49,219 nucleotides of DNA, taken from assembly GCA_945947575.1 (NCBI GenBank), contig CAMEYM010000022.1:1-49219 (forward strand), in the 5' to 3' direction. This DNA is from Rhizobium sp. Q54 (lineage in GTDB: Bacteria > Pseudomonadota > Alphaproteobacteria > UBA2966 > CAIVPW01). A model generated the notes under the pieces. It saw only the letters and a program-made list of their open reading frames with translations, had not been told where the DNA came from and made no database searches. A program made the position numbers and the translations under genes. Positions 37,867-46,543 of this stretch are shown one piece after another. Positions within the stretch are counted from its first letter, which is position 1. Every line of letters starts with the position of its first letter.

Positions 37867-37923
37867 TACCGCAATGCCGGGTGGCATAGCGGTGCTTGCG
37901 GTATGGTTCGCCGGGCGAACCAT
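37867..37923. repeat. Two abutting palindromes in the tolB-pal gap
   Basis: ATGGTTCGC/GCGAACCAT (37903-37911 with 37915-37923, 9-bp stem, 3-nt loop) directly touches a second stem TACCGCAA/TTGCGGTA (37867-37874 with 37896-37903). The second stem encloses an inner TGCC/GGCA. Neither is followed by a T-run. They may form an mRNA processing or stabilising structure after tolB. Confidence 0.5.
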
Positions 37924-37955
37924 AGCACAAAGGTAAAGGACAATAAGTAGAACGT

Positions 37956-39356
37956 CTAAGGGGACAGGAGCGGCGACCAGGCCGGATCGGACCCCAAAGC
38001 CGGTGTAACAACAAGTCGTTCGTTATGCCCGGTGAGGTCGATCGACCACAGTTGCGCCTCGCCCCCGGTGCCATCGTTATTCTGGCGGCCCTGGCGGAAA
38101 TACATCAAGACGCGCCCGTTGGGGGACCAGGTCGGACTCTCGACCAGGAAGCTCTCGGTCAGCAGGCGCTCGCCGCCGCCGTCCGGGCGCATGACGCCGA
38201 TGTAGAAAACGCCCTGGTCGATCTTGGTGAAGGCGATCAGGTCGCCGCGCGGCGACCACACCGGCGTGCCATAGCGCGCGTTGTTGGCGGCGAAGCTGAT
38301 GCGGCGCGCGTCGGAGCCGTCCGCCCGCATCACATACAACTGCTGGGTGCCGCCGCGATCCGAGTTGAAGGTGACCTGGGTGCCGTCCGGCGAGAACGAC
38401 GGCGAGGTGTCGATCGACGGGCTGTTGGTCAGCTGCCGGACTTCGCGGGTCTGCAAGTGCATCGTGTAGATGTCCGAGTTGCCGCCCACGGCGAGACTCA
38501 TCACGACGCGGCGGCCATCCGGCGAGAAGCGCGGCGCATACGTCATGCCGGGGAAGTCGCCCAGCACTTCCTGCTGTCCGGTGTCGATGTTGTAGATGTA
38601 GACGCGCGGCCGGTCGTTCACGTACGCGAGGTACGTGATCTCCTGCGCGGTCGGCGAGAAGCGCGGCGTCAGCACCAAGTACGAGCCGTCGGTCAGGAAG
38701 CGGTGGTTGGCGCCGTCCTGGTCCATGATCGCGAGGCGTTTGATGCGGTTGATCGCGCGTCCGCTTTCCGAGACGTAGACGACGCGCGTGTCGAAATATC
38801 CGGTCTCGCCGGTGATGCGCTCGTAGATCTCGTCGGCGATGAGGTGTGCGACGCGCCGCCAGGTGTCCGGCGCCGACGTGTAGGCGAGCCCCGCCATCTG
38901 CTGCTCGGCGAACACGTCCCACAAACGAAATTCAACGCGGAGGCGGCCATCGGTCTCCAAGGCGACGCGGCCCGTAACGAGGCCTTGCGCGTTGATGACG
39001 CGCCAGTCCGGGAAGCGCGGCCGCAGCGTCATGTCTTCCGGCCGCTGCAGGAAGCTCTGGGCGGGCAGGGGGCGGAACAGTCCCGAACGCTCGAGGTCGG
39101 CAGCGACGACGCGGGTGATGTTGGCGCCGACGGTGCGCCCGTCGGGCGAATCCGCGAACAGGTCGGTCACCGCGATCGGCAGCGGGTCGACGTTGCCGCG
39201 GGTGATGTCGAGGCGCAGCGGCGCGCGCTGGGCGATGCCCGGCGTCGCCGTTGCCAGCGTAGTGATGCCGGCGATGGCGCCGCCGATCATCTTGAAACCG
39301 TCGCGGCGCGTCAGCCCCAAGGCGGCGGTGCGCTCAATATTGTTCTTGTTCTTCAT
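37956..39356 (-). CDS. tolB: Tol-Pal system protein TolB
   Basis: A 466-aa periplasmic beta-propeller. An N-terminal TolB domain (about 45-170) is followed by propeller repeats: [36 protein letters not shown] and [15 protein letters not shown]. It links TolA and Pal. The signal peptide has a twin-arginine pattern, [16 protein letters not shown], rather than a plain Sec type, which is unusual for TolB. Its start overlaps the tolA stop by 4 bp. Length is normal. Confidence 0.96.
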   Translation of the reverse strand: MKNKNNIERTAALGLTRRDGFKMIGGAIAGITTLATATPGIAQRAPLRLDITRGNVDPLPIAVTDLFADSPDGRTVGANITRVVAADLERSGLFRPLPAQSFLQRPEDMTLRPRFPDWRVINAQGLVTGRVALETDGRLRVEFRLWDVFAEQQMAGLAYTSAPDTWRRVAHLIADEIYERITGETGYFDTRVVYVSESGRAINRIKRLAIMDQDGANHRFLTDGSYLVLTPRFSPTAQEITYLAYVNDRPRVYIYNIDTGQQEVLGDFPGMTYAPRFSPDGRRVVMSLAVGGNSDIYTMHLQTREVRQLTNSPSIDTSPSFSPDGTQVTFNSDRGGTQQLYVMRADGSDARRISFAANNARYGTPVWSPRGDLIAFTKIDQGVFYIGVMRPDGGGERLLTESFLVESPTWSPNGRVLMYFRQGRQNNDGTGGEAQLWSIDLTGHNERLVVTPALGSDPAWSPLLSP

Positions 39357-40330
39357 CCTGCGAGCACCTTGCTGGGGTCGAACGTCAGCTCAATCTCGCG
39401 CCAGGTATCGTACTTCTGAGCGGGAAGCATGCGGTAGGGCGCACACCGCTGTACGGCGCGCAAGGCGCTTTCTGCCGCGGCGCGGAAGGTTTCCTCGCCG
39501 GCCCGGTTCATGCGGGCTCCATCGACGACCTCGGGAGCGCGCAGCAGAGTGCCTTCCTGGGTCAGGAACAGGCGCAGGGTGACGCGCAGGTTCTGGGCGT
39601 CGCGGGCGCCGGCCGGGATCGACCAGCAGCGCTCTACGGCGGCCCGGAACGCATCGAGTTCCGATATCGCCAGGGGCACGTCGCGGGCCGGCTGCGGGGT
39701 CGGCGACATCACCGGCGCCGGCGCTGCCTGCGGTTGCGGCGGGGTCGGCGCCGCCTGCTTCGGCTGCACCTGCGGCGGCGTCGGCGTGGGAGGCGCCACT
39801 GGCTGGCGGGTGCGGTCGAGCAGCGCCGCAATGGCGGTCGGATCGAACACCTGCTGTTTGGGCGGCTCGGGCTTCGTCTTGGGCTTCGGCGTCGCCACCA
39901 CCTTGGGCGGAGTCGGCTTCGCCTGAGGCTTCGGCGGCGCCTGCACCGTCGGCGCGGGCGGGGGTGGCGGCGTCGGCCGCGCTACGGGCGTCGGCGGGGG
40001 TTCGAGCGCAGCGACTTGCTGCGCAGGAGCAGCTTCGGCCGGCGGCGGTTCAGCGGGCGGTGGCGGAGGGGGCTCGGGAGCGGGCGGGGGTGGCGGCGGA
40101 GTCGCGGCGGCGACCGGCTGCGGTGCCGGCGCCGGCGGCACCTCGACCTTCGGCGGCTCGACCACGGGCATCATCGGCGCCGCAACCGTCGTCTCGGCGA
40201 TGTCGACGAGCTCGACGATGATCGGCGTCTCCTCGATCTCTTCCGGTTCGAACCACTTCGGCAGTCCGAAATACACCACCGCCACGACGACAGCGTGGAA
40301 GGTGGCCGAAGCGAACACGGCACTACGCAT
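39353..40330 (-). CDS. tolA: TolA-like protein (TonB C-terminal fold), proline-rich
   Basis: A 325-aa protein with one N-terminal membrane helix ([17 protein letters not shown]). A long Pro/Ala/Lys-rich middle (about 55-215) follows, then a compact C-terminal TolA/TonB-like domain ([43 protein letters not shown]). It carries force from TolQR to TolB-Pal. The middle is proline-rich like TonB rather than the Ala/Lys helix of E. coli TolA. Its position between tolR and tolB supports the name. Two Cys in the C-domain may pair. Confidence 0.92.
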   Translation of the reverse strand: MRSAVFASATFHAVVVAVVYFGLPKWFEPEEIEETPIIVELVDIAETTVAAPMMPVVEPPKVEVPPAPAPQPVAAATPPPPPPAPEPPPPPPAEPPPAEAAPAQQVAALEPPPTPVARPTPPPPPAPTVQAPPKPQAKPTPPKVVATPKPKTKPEPPKQQVFDPTAIAALLDRTRQPVAPPTPTPPQVQPKQAAPTPPQPQAAPAPVMSPTPQPARDVPLAISELDAFRAAVERCWSIPAGARDAQNLRVTLRLFLTQEGTLLRAPEVVDGARMNRAGEETFRAAAESALRAVQRCAPYRMLPAQKYDTWREIELTFDPSKVLAG

Positions 40331-40339
40331 GGCGGCGCC

Positions 40340-40804
40340 TTACCTCCGCACCGGATCATTGCCCGGCGGGCGAGCCACCAGGGCGACCTTGGTGAACCCG
40401 GCCGCCTGGATCGCGCCCATCACCTCGAGGACGCGGCCGTAGTTGATGGTCTGGTCGCCGCGCACGAAGATGCGGATGTCGGCATTTTGTCCCGACACTT
40501 CCTTCAACAGCGGCCCCAGCTGCGCGAGCTCGACTTGGCGCTCCTGCACCCACACCGCGCCCTGGGCATCGACGCTGACGGCGAGCGGCTCGTCTTGTCC
40601 CGCCAGCCGCTGTGCGGCAGTGCGCGGCAAGTCCACCGGCACGCCGACGGCGAGCAGCGGCGCAGTCACCATGAACACGACGAGCAGCACCAGCATGACA
40701 TCGACGAACGGCGTCACGTTGATGTCGGACATCGGCTTGCGGCTGTAGGAGCCGCCGCCGCGCCGCTGGAAGCGAGAAGAGCCTGCGAGCTGCGCGCCCA
40801 TCAC
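40340..40804 (-). CDS. tolR: Tol-Pal system protein TolR (ExbD family)
   Basis: A 154-aa inner-membrane protein with the motif SDINVTPFVDVMLVLLVVFM (about residues 26-45), whose membrane Asp carries protons. A periplasmic dimerising domain follows (IRIFVRGDQTINYGRVLEVM). The first 25 residues are Arg/Gly-rich. It forms the motor with TolQ. It overlaps tolQ by 4 bp. Confidence 0.96.
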   Translation of the reverse strand: MMGAQLAGSSRFQRRGGGSYSRKPMSDINVTPFVDVMLVLLVVFMVTAPLLAVGVPVDLPRTAAQRLAGQDEPLAVSVDAQGAVWVQERQVELAQLGPLLKEVSGQNADIRIFVRGDQTINYGRVLEVMGAIQAAGFTKVALVARPPGNDPVRR

Positions 40805-41541
40805 GCCTCTCCTTCTTCGAGCTGCCGCGACAGGATGGCCGAGAACTCAGAAGCAAAGGCCTCCAGGCGTCCGGCGTAGCGGCCGATGTCGGCGGAAAAC
40901 TTGTTGTAGGCGACCACCGCCGGAATGGCGGCGACGAGGCCGAGGGCGGTGGCGAACAACGCCTCGGCAATGCCGGGCGCCACCACGGCCAACGACGTGT
41001 TCTCGGTGGCGGCGATCGCCTGGAAGCTGTTCATGATGCCCCACACGGTGCCGAACAGGCCGACGAACGGCGCCGTCGAGCCGACCGTGGCGAGGAACCC
41101 CATGTAGCGTTCGACACGCTCCATCTCGCGGTTCATGGTGATCTGCATCACCTGGCCGATGCGCGACTGCAGGCCTGCGTGCATGCGGCTCTCCAAGACG
41201 CCACCGGCCTTGGTCGAGCGGCGCCACTCGCGCATCGCCGCGGCGAACAGCAGCGTCATGGGATCGCGTGGCGTCGTGCCGACGCGCTCATACAGCTCTT
41301 CGAGCGAGCCGCCGGACCAGAACGCATCCTCGAAGCGATCGGCCTCGCCGCCGAGGCGGCGCATGCGCACGAACTTGTCGACGATGATCGCCCAGCACCA
41401 CACGGAGGCGCCCAGCAGCGCGATCAGCACGACCTTGACGATGAGGTCGGCGCGCCAGAACAGCCCGATCAGCGAAAGATCGTCGCTGACCGTGCCTGCC
41501 AGCTGCGCCGCGCCTACGAGGTCAGCGCCCATGCTTGCCAC
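40801..41541 (-). CDS. tolQ: Tol-Pal system protein TolQ
   Basis: A 246-aa MotA/TolQ/ExbB-family proton channel with three membrane helices (about 25-50, 140-165 and 175-200). It has the conserved VGSTAPFVGLFGTVWGIM and IAEALFATALGLVAAIPAVVAYN. ATG at 41541 is used; MGADL at 41532 is an alternative. It lies 2 bp after ruvB, so the ruv and tol genes probably share a transcript. Confidence 0.97.
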   Translation of the reverse strand: MASMGADLVGAAQLAGTVSDDLSLIGLFWRADLIVKVVLIALLGASVWCWAIIVDKFVRMRRLGGEADRFEDAFWSGGSLEELYERVGTTPRDPMTLLFAAAMREWRRSTKAGGVLESRMHAGLQSRIGQVMQITMNREMERVERYMGFLATVGSTAPFVGLFGTVWGIMNSFQAIAATENTSLAVVAPGIAEALFATALGLVAAIPAVVAYNKFSADIGRYAGRLEAFASEFSAILSRQLEEGEA

Positions 41542-41543
41542 CG

Positions 41544-42620
41544 CTACTTACGTGCATTCGCTTCGGTTCCTTCACTGATGAGGTCGAGCTGGGCAATTGC
41601 CGGCCGCCGCGGCGGCAGCAGGCCCAGGTGTACGTATCCGGCCGGGGCTAGCACGCGGCCGCGCGGCGTGCGCTGCAGCAGCCCTTGCTGGATCAGGAAC
41701 GGTTCGATGATCTCTTCGATCGAGTCGCGCGGCTCCGAGAGCGCGGCCGCCAGCGACTCGACTCCGACCGGGCCGCCGTCGAACGACTCGGCGATGGCGC
41801 GCATATAACGCCGGTCCATTGCGTCGAGACCAAGGCCGTCCACCTCGAGGCGGGTCAGCGCGCGATCGGCGATGGCCGCGTCGATGCGGCTCGATCCTTC
41901 GACCGCGGCGAAGTCGCGCACGCGGCGCAACAAGCGTCCCGCGACGCGCGGCGTGCCGCGGCTGCGGCGAGCGATCTCTGCCGCGCCCGCCGGCACGATC
42001 GGTGCCTTTAACAGCACCGCGGCGCGCTCGACGATCGAGATGAGGTCGCCGATCTCGTAGTAGTTCAGCCGCGCCGGAATGCCGAAGCGATCGCGCAGTG
42101 GCGTCGCCAGCAAGCCGGTGCGCGTCGTCGCGCCGATCAGGGTGAAGCGCGGCAGCTCGATGCGCACCGAGCGCGCCGAGGGGCCTTCGCCGATCACCAG
42201 GTCCAGCTCGAAGTCCTCCATCGCCGGATACAGGATTTCCTCGACCAGCGGATTGAGGCGGTGGATCTCGTCGATGAAGAGGACGTCGCGCTCCTGCAGG
42301 TTGGTCAGGATCGCCGCGAGGTCGCCGGCCTTGGCCAACACCGGCCCCGACGTCGCGCGGAAGTTGGCGCCGAGCTCGCGCGAGATGATCTGCGCCAGGG
42401 TCGTCTTGCCCAGTCCCGGAGGGCCTGCGAGCAGCACGTGGTCGAGCGGCTCCTGGCGCTCGCGTGCCGCCTCGATGAACACCTTCAGGTTGGCGACCAG
42501 CTTCGGCTGGCCGACGAACTCGGCGAGGGTGCGTGGCCGGATGCTGCCGTCGCTGACGTCGGCGTCTTGCGCCACCGTGGCGATGGCACGCGTCTCGGCG
42601 GCAGGGGTCTTCTTGGCCAT
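41544..42620 (-). CDS. ruvB: Holliday junction branch migration ATPase RuvB
   Basis: A 358-aa AAA+ helicase. [12 protein letters not shown] near residue 27, Walker [10 protein letters not shown] (about 66-74), Walker B FIDEIHRL, sensor [10 protein letters not shown] and the C-terminal winged helix ([21 protein letters not shown]) are all present. With RuvA it moves Holliday junctions in recombinational repair. It starts 3 bp after ruvA. Confidence 0.98.
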   Translation of the reverse strand: MAKKTPAAETRAIATVAQDADVSDGSIRPRTLAEFVGQPKLVANLKVFIEAARERQEPLDHVLLAGPPGLGKTTLAQIISRELGANFRATSGPVLAKAGDLAAILTNLQERDVLFIDEIHRLNPLVEEILYPAMEDFELDLVIGEGPSARSVRIELPRFTLIGATTRTGLLATPLRDRFGIPARLNYYEIGDLISIVERAAVLLKAPIVPAGAAEIARRSRGTPRVAGRLLRRVRDFAAVEGSSRIDAAIADRALTRLEVDGLGLDAMDRRYMRAIAESFDGGPVGVESLAAALSEPRDSIEEIIEPFLIQQGLLQRTPRGRVLAPAGYVHLGLLPPRRPAIAQLDLISEGTEANARK

Positions 42621-42623
42621 CGC

Positions 42624-43262
42624 CTAGCGCCCCAGCTCCGACAGACCGCCGCGGATCAGTTCGGCGACGCCCATCTTCTGGTTGGGGGCCTCGCCGTCCT
42701 TGGCGCGCGCCGCGGTGGCAACCGCCGTGAATGCTTCCGTGCGACCGTAGCCGAGGTTGACGAGCGCCGAGACCGCGTCGCTCATGGTCGCGTCGGCGAT
42801 CTCCGCCGGCGTCTGCGCAATCGCTTCGCTGAGCGTGGTGCGCGTCGCGTCGAGGGAAATGGTCGGCGCGCGATCCTTCATCTCGATGAGGATGCGCTTG
42901 GCGAGCTTGGGCCCGACGCCCGCCGCGGCGCGCAGGGGCGCGTCGTCCTGGGCCATGATCGCCTGCGCCAGCACGTTGGGCGACGAGGCCGACAGCAGCG
43001 ACAGCGCCACCTTCGCCCCAACGCCCTGGACGTCCTGCAGCGCCTTGAACCAGCGCCGCTCGGAGTCGCTGGCGAAGCCGTAGAGATGGATATGGTCCTC
43101 GCGCACGTGCGTCTCGATCACCAGCGTGACGGTGCCGCCGGCGGGGGGGAGCGCGCGCAGCGTCATGCCGGAGCAGAACACCAGGTAACCGACGCCACCG
43201 ACGTCGACGATCACGGAATCCGTGCCGACCGAATCGAGCCTGCCGTGCAGCTTGGCGATCAA
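42624..43262 (-). CDS. ruvA: Holliday junction DNA helicase subunit RuvA
   Basis: A 212-aa protein. Domain I is an OB fold (MIAKLHGRLDSVGTDSVIVD). Helix-hairpin-helix motifs follow (VQGVGAKVALSLLS, AAGVGPKLAKRILIEMKD). A C-terminal three-helix domain contacts RuvB (DAVSALVNLGYGRTEAFTAV). It binds four-way junctions as a tetramer. It lies between ruvC and ruvB, the usual order. Confidence 0.97.
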   Translation of the reverse strand: MIAKLHGRLDSVGTDSVIVDVGGVGYLVFCSGMTLRALPPAGGTVTLVIETHVREDHIHLYGFASDSERRWFKALQDVQGVGAKVALSLLSASSPNVLAQAIMAQDDAPLRAAAGVGPKLAKRILIEMKDRAPTISLDATRTTLSEAIAQTPAEIADATMSDAVSALVNLGYGRTEAFTAVATAARAKDGEAPNQKMGVAELIRGGLSELGR

Positions 43263-43277
43263 CTGACTCGCTTGCTC

Positions 43278-43790
43278 CTAGCGCGAACCCGCCACCGCCG
43301 CCCACCTGGCGTGGGTGTTGCGGTGGTGGGCATGGCAAATCGCGGTCGCCAAGGCGTCCGCTGCGTCCGCTCCCATGCCACGGAATCCGGGCAGCAACGT
43401 GGCGATCATTCCCTGAACCTGATCTTTTCCTGCGTGGCCGGAGCCGGTCACCGACTTCTTCACCTGGGTGGCCGAGTACTCGGCGACCGGGATTCCGGCC
43501 AGCGCCGGAGCCAGCATCACGGCTCCGCGCGCCTGGCCGAGCTTGAGCGTCGAGGCGGGATTCATGTTGACGAAGGTCTCCTCGACCGCCGCTTCGTCCG
43601 GCGCGAATTGCGCCATGACCGCGGCGACCGCGGAGTGCAGGGCGGCGAGGCGCTCGCCCAGCGTGGCGTCGTTGTCGCCGGCAATGCAGCCGGCATCGAC
43701 GAAATGCAGGCGCGCGCCATCGCTCTCGATGACGCCCCATCCTGTGCGGCGCAGCCCGGGATCGAGCCCGAGCACGCGGACCTTCATCAA
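43278..43790 (-). CDS. ruvC: Crossover junction endodeoxyribonuclease RuvC
   Basis: A 170-aa resolvase with an RNase H fold. LGLDPGLRRTGWGVIE carries the first catalytic Asp (residue 10), AAVEETFVNMNP the Glu, and GADAADALATAICHAHH the last acidic pair. It cleaves Holliday junctions bound by RuvAB. Two adjacent ATGs at the start are equivalent. It follows yebC by 16 bp. Confidence 0.97.
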   Translation of the reverse strand: MMKVRVLGLDPGLRRTGWGVIESDGARLHFVDAGCIAGDNDATLGERLAALHSAVAAVMAQFAPDEAAVEETFVNMNPASTLKLGQARGAVMLAPALAGIPVAEYSATQVKKSVTGSGHAGKDQVQGMIATLLPGFRGMGADAADALATAICHAHHRNTHARWAAVAGSR

Positions 43791-43806
43791 GCGGCCACGT
43801 CCCGCT

Positions 43807-44556
43807 TCATGCAGAAAGCCTGCTCATCAATTCGTCGGAAACCTCGTAGTTGCCGAACACGTTCTGCACGTCGTCGTCGTCGTCGAGGGCGGCGAGCAGC
43901 TTCATCAGCGTCTCCGCCTGGTCGTCCTTCACCAAAACGGTGTTCTCCGCTTGCCAGCCGACTTCGGCCGACTCCGGCGCGCCGAACTTGGCTTCCAGCG
44001 CGGCCTTCACCTGGTGGAACGTCTCGGGCGTGGTGACGATGTCGTGGCCCTTGCCGTCGCTGGTGCAATCCTCGGCTCCGGCTTCGATCGCCGCTTCGAG
44101 AACCTGGTCCGCCGAGCCCGCCTTGAGCGGGTAGTGGATGGTGCCGTTGCGGTTGAACAGGAACGACACCGAGTCGGTCGCGCCCATGGCGCCGCCGAAC
44201 TTGGCGAACGCGGCGCGTACCGCCGAGGCCGTGCGGTTGCGATTGTCGGTCAGCGCCTCGACGATCAGCGCGACGCCGCCGGGGCCACGTCCCTCGTAGC
44301 GCACCGACTCATAGGACTCGCCGTCCTCGGCGCCGGAGCCCCGCTTGATGGCGCGCTCGATAGTGTCGCGCGGCATGTTGGCTTCGCGCGCGGCGATGAT
44401 GGCGGAGCGCAGGCGCGGATTGGAGTCCGGGTCCGGCAATCCTTCGCGCGCGGCGACGGTGAGTTCGCGGATGATCTTGGTGAAGACCTTGGCGCGCTTC
44501 TTATCCTGCGCGCCCTTCCGGAACATGATGTTCTTGAATTGGCTATGGCCGGCCAT
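43807..44556 (-). CDS. yebC: YebC/PmpR family protein
   Basis: A 249-aa protein opening MAGHSQFKNIMFRKGAQDKKR, the YebC signature. Typical GPGGVALIVEALTDNRNRT and FLFNRNGTI segments follow. The family was named as a transcriptional regulator, and recent work shows that some members help ribosomes through proline stretches. It is conserved directly before ruvC in Proteobacteria. It lies downstream of a good promoter at 44593-44621. Confidence 0.96.
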   Translation of the reverse strand: MAGHSQFKNIMFRKGAQDKKRAKVFTKIIRELTVAAREGLPDPDSNPRLRSAIIAAREANMPRDTIERAIKRGSGAEDGESYESVRYEGRGPGGVALIVEALTDNRNRTASAVRAAFAKFGGAMGATDSVSFLFNRNGTIHYPLKAGSADQVLEAAIEAGAEDCTSDGKGHDIVTTPETFHQVKAALEAKFGAPESAEVGWQAENTVLVKDDQAETLMKLLAALDDDDDVQNVFGNYEVSDELMSRLSA

Positions 44557-44592
44557 GGATGTGTCTCGTCAGAAAGTGCTCAAGGTGGCGGC

Positions 44593-44621
44593 CGAATAGC
44601 AGCCGGAATTGTACGACGCAA
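44593..44621 (-). promoter_or_regulatory. Promoter of the yebC-ruvCAB-tol gene row
   Basis: On the minus strand, TTGCGT (44621-44616), a 17-bp spacer and TATTCG (44598-44593), 37 bp before yebC. Downstream gaps down to tolB are 16 bp or less, so this may drive a long transcript. Confidence 0.4.
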
Positions 44622-44639
44622 TATGGCGGTTTTTGGACG

Positions 44640-45452
44640 TCATCGTGCGGGAATGCTGGGTTTCAGCCGTCCGCCGATGCGGACCGGCTCGATGCGGGTG
44701 GCAAGGCCCGTGGCTGCCGTCTCGACCAGCACGCCGCACACCGTGCCCTCGCCCTCGGCGGGGGTGAATCGGCCCTTCGACAGCTTCTTGGTGAAGCGCT
44801 GCAGCGGCTCCGCGGGGTCCATGCCGATCACCGAGTTGTAGTCGCCGCACATGCCGAGGTCGGTCTGGTACGCCGTGCCCCTGGGCAGGATCTGCGCGTC
44901 TGCCGTCGGCACATGGCTGTGGGTGCCCGCCACCAGCGACGCGCGGCCGTCGGCGAAGTGTCCCATCGCCGCCTTCTCGCTGGTCGCCTCGGCGTGAATG
45001 TCGATCAGGATGAAATCGACGGTGGCGCCCAAGCGGAGCTTGGCGAGCTCGGCTTGCACGGTTGCAAACGGATCGTCGAGCGGATCCATGAAGACGCGCC
45101 CCATCACCTGGATGACCGCGACCTTCTTGCCGTTGGCGGCGGTGAATACGCCGGCGCCGCGTCCGGGCGTGCCTGCCGGGAAGTTCGCCGGGCGCAAAAG
45201 GCGCGGCTCGTTGGCGATGTGCGAGACCGTCTCGTTCTGGTCCCAGACATGATTGCCGGTGACCACCACGTCGACGCCGAGCGCAAAGAACTGCTCGCAG
45301 ATCTTTTCGGTGATGCCGAACCCGCCCGCGGCGTTCTCGCCGTTCACGACGATGAAGTCCGGGCCGAGCTTGCCGCGCAATTCCGGCAAGTGACGGCTGA
45401 GTGCGTCCCGGCCCGATCGTCCGACGATGTCACCGAGGTACAGAACCCGCAT
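44640..45452 (-). CDS. YmdB-family metallophosphoesterase
   Basis: A 270-aa protein of the TIGR00282/YmdB family. The metal-binding residues are in YLGDIVGRSGRDAL, VVNGENAAGG, VTGNHVWDQ, IDIHAEATSEK and VAGTHSHVPTADAQILP. YmdB of Bacillus hydrolyses cyclic nucleotides and affects biofilm formation; the role in Proteobacteria is unclear. ATG at 45452 (MRVLYLGD) is used because it follows the upstream stop and fits the family start. Confidence 0.93.
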   Translation of the reverse strand: MRVLYLGDIVGRSGRDALSRHLPELRGKLGPDFIVVNGENAAGGFGITEKICEQFFALGVDVVVTGNHVWDQNETVSHIANEPRLLRPANFPAGTPGRGAGVFTAANGKKVAVIQVMGRVFMDPLDDPFATVQAELAKLRLGATVDFILIDIHAEATSEKAAMGHFADGRASLVAGTHSHVPTADAQILPRGTAYQTDLGMCGDYNSVIGMDPAEPLQRFTKKLSKGRFTPAEGEGTVCGVLVETAATGLATRIEPVRIGGRLKPSIPAR

Positions 45453-45453
45453 C

Positions 45454-46026
45454 TCACCCAAACTTGGTCGCGCCGCGTTCGGTAATCACCCAGTCGAGGC
45501 GCTGGTCGTGCGCCTCGGTGGGAAGCGCGTCGACGCGCTGGCTCGAGAACGCGAGGCCGACCACCAGCAGCGGACCCGCCGCGCGCAGCTGCTCGACCGT
45601 GCGATCGTAATGTCCGCCGCCGTTGCCGAGGCGCTGCCCCTTTAGATCGAACGCAAGCAGCGGCACCAGCATCACCGTCGGGGTCGCAGCGCCCGCGGTC
45701 GCGGGCGGATGCAACGTGCCGGATGGGCCTGGCTGCATGGGTGCGCCCGGCTTCCACAGGCGGAACGTCAGCGGCGCGTCGCCCTCAACCACCGGCAGCA
45801 CGATGCGGTGGCCTCGCTTGTGCAGGCTTTGCAGCAGCGGCACCGCGTCCATCTCGTTGCGCGTGGGCCAGTAGCCGGCCACCACCGAGCGGGGCGGCAC
45901 CACGATGCTCTTGTCGAATTGCGCCACCACGGCATTGCCGGCGGTCTTGCCGAGCGAGGCGTTCGCCTCGGCGCGGCGCGCACGCGCTTGGCTTCGCAGC
46001 CGCTGCTTGTCTTCTGGGACCGTCAT
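45454..46026 (-). CDS. 5-formyltetrahydrofolate cyclo-ligase
   Basis: A 190-aa enzyme that converts 5-formyl-THF to methenyl-THF with ATP. It has DKQRLRSQARARR, VVAGYWPTRNEMD, VPLLAFDLKGQRLGNGGGHYDR (the family signature, about 128-149) and AHDQRLDWVITE. ATG at 46026 (MTVPEDK) starts 11 bp after the 3' end of 6S RNA. The 6S-5FCL linkage is conserved across Proteobacteria, with both made from one transcript. Confidence 0.95.
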   Translation of the reverse strand: MTVPEDKQRLRSQARARRAEANASLGKTAGNAVVAQFDKSIVVPPRSVVAGYWPTRNEMDAVPLLQSLHKRGHRIVLPVVEGDAPLTFRLWKPGAPMQPGPSGTLHPPATAGAATPTVMLVPLLAFDLKGQRLGNGGGHYDRTVEQLRAAGPLLVVGLAFSSQRVDALPTEAHDQRLDWVITERGATKFG

Positions 46027-46037
46027 GGCGTCGGTAA

Positions 46038-46203
46038 GAAGCGGGACCGCACCGGCCGATGACGCGCCTGATCCACTGTGACCTGCACTCTGCAGGTGGG
46101 CGCCGTAATGCCGAAGCCACGGCTCCGGCAGGGACAGCTCCCGATGGACGTGAAAGGTCCCAGGGATACTTGCCGCCTGTCGGACCGGGCAGTACCCGCC
46201 TTC
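46038..46203 (-). ncRNA. ssrS: 6S RNA
   Basis: Located between zapA and 5-FCL, the conserved place for 6S RNA. The ends pair in a long interrupted stem: GAAGGCGGG with CCCGCTTC, ACTGC with GCGGT, CCGG and CCGA with TCGG and CCGG. Internal segments such as CCCTGGGACCTTTC, GCCGTGGCTTCGGC and GCCCACCTGCAGAGTGCAGGTC, then ACAGTGG, match alphaproteobacterial 6S RNAs. The RNA imitates an open promoter and sequesters sigma70 RNA polymerase in stationary phase. Ends are set by the terminal stem and may be off by a few nt. Confidence 0.85.
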
Positions 46204-46210
46204 AAGGAAG

Positions 46211-46543
46211 TTAGGCGCTCCGGATACGGCCGGCAAGTTCCTCGATCCGCCGGGCCGCGCCGTCGATCAAGGCTTGGGCGGCGATACCGGCGCTTTCGCT
46301 CTTTGCCTGGCGCGTGCTGCTCTCCATCTCTTCGATGCGGTCGAGGGCCTCGGACAGCTCGTCGCCTACCATCAGGCCCGCCATCAGCAACAGCTGGGCG
46401 TCGCCGACCCGGGTGCCGCTCTTCGCCAGCGCCTTGGCATGGGTATTGATGTGCTCGACCAGCTGCAGAAGGTGCTCTTCCTCGCCGTCCTCGCACGCCA
46501 GGCGGTAGGCGCGTCCGTTCACTTGGACCTCGATCTCAGGCAC
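46211..46543 (-). CDS. zapA: Cell division protein ZapA
   Basis: A 110-aa protein with VQVNGRAYRLACEDGEEEHL at the N-terminus and a C-terminal coiled coil (LMVGDELSEALDRIEEMESS). It bundles FtsZ filaments at midcell. A GTG start at 46543 (MPEIEVQVN) fits the family start; the frame is open further upstream within the preceding gene. It overlaps that gene by 8 bp. Confidence 0.92.
   Translation of the reverse strand: MPEIEVQVNGRAYRLACEDGEEEHLLQLVEHINTHAKALAKSGTRVGDAQLLLMAGLMVGDELSEALDRIEEMESSTRQAKSESAGIAAQALIDGAARRIEELAGRIRSA

Noticed and set aside
41572-43740. A 722-codon open frame on the minus strand across ruvB, ruvA and ruvC
   Set aside because: It is an out-of-frame shadow of three certain genes; the translation is Arg/Gly/Pro-rich with no domain. 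Long false frames are expected at this GC content.
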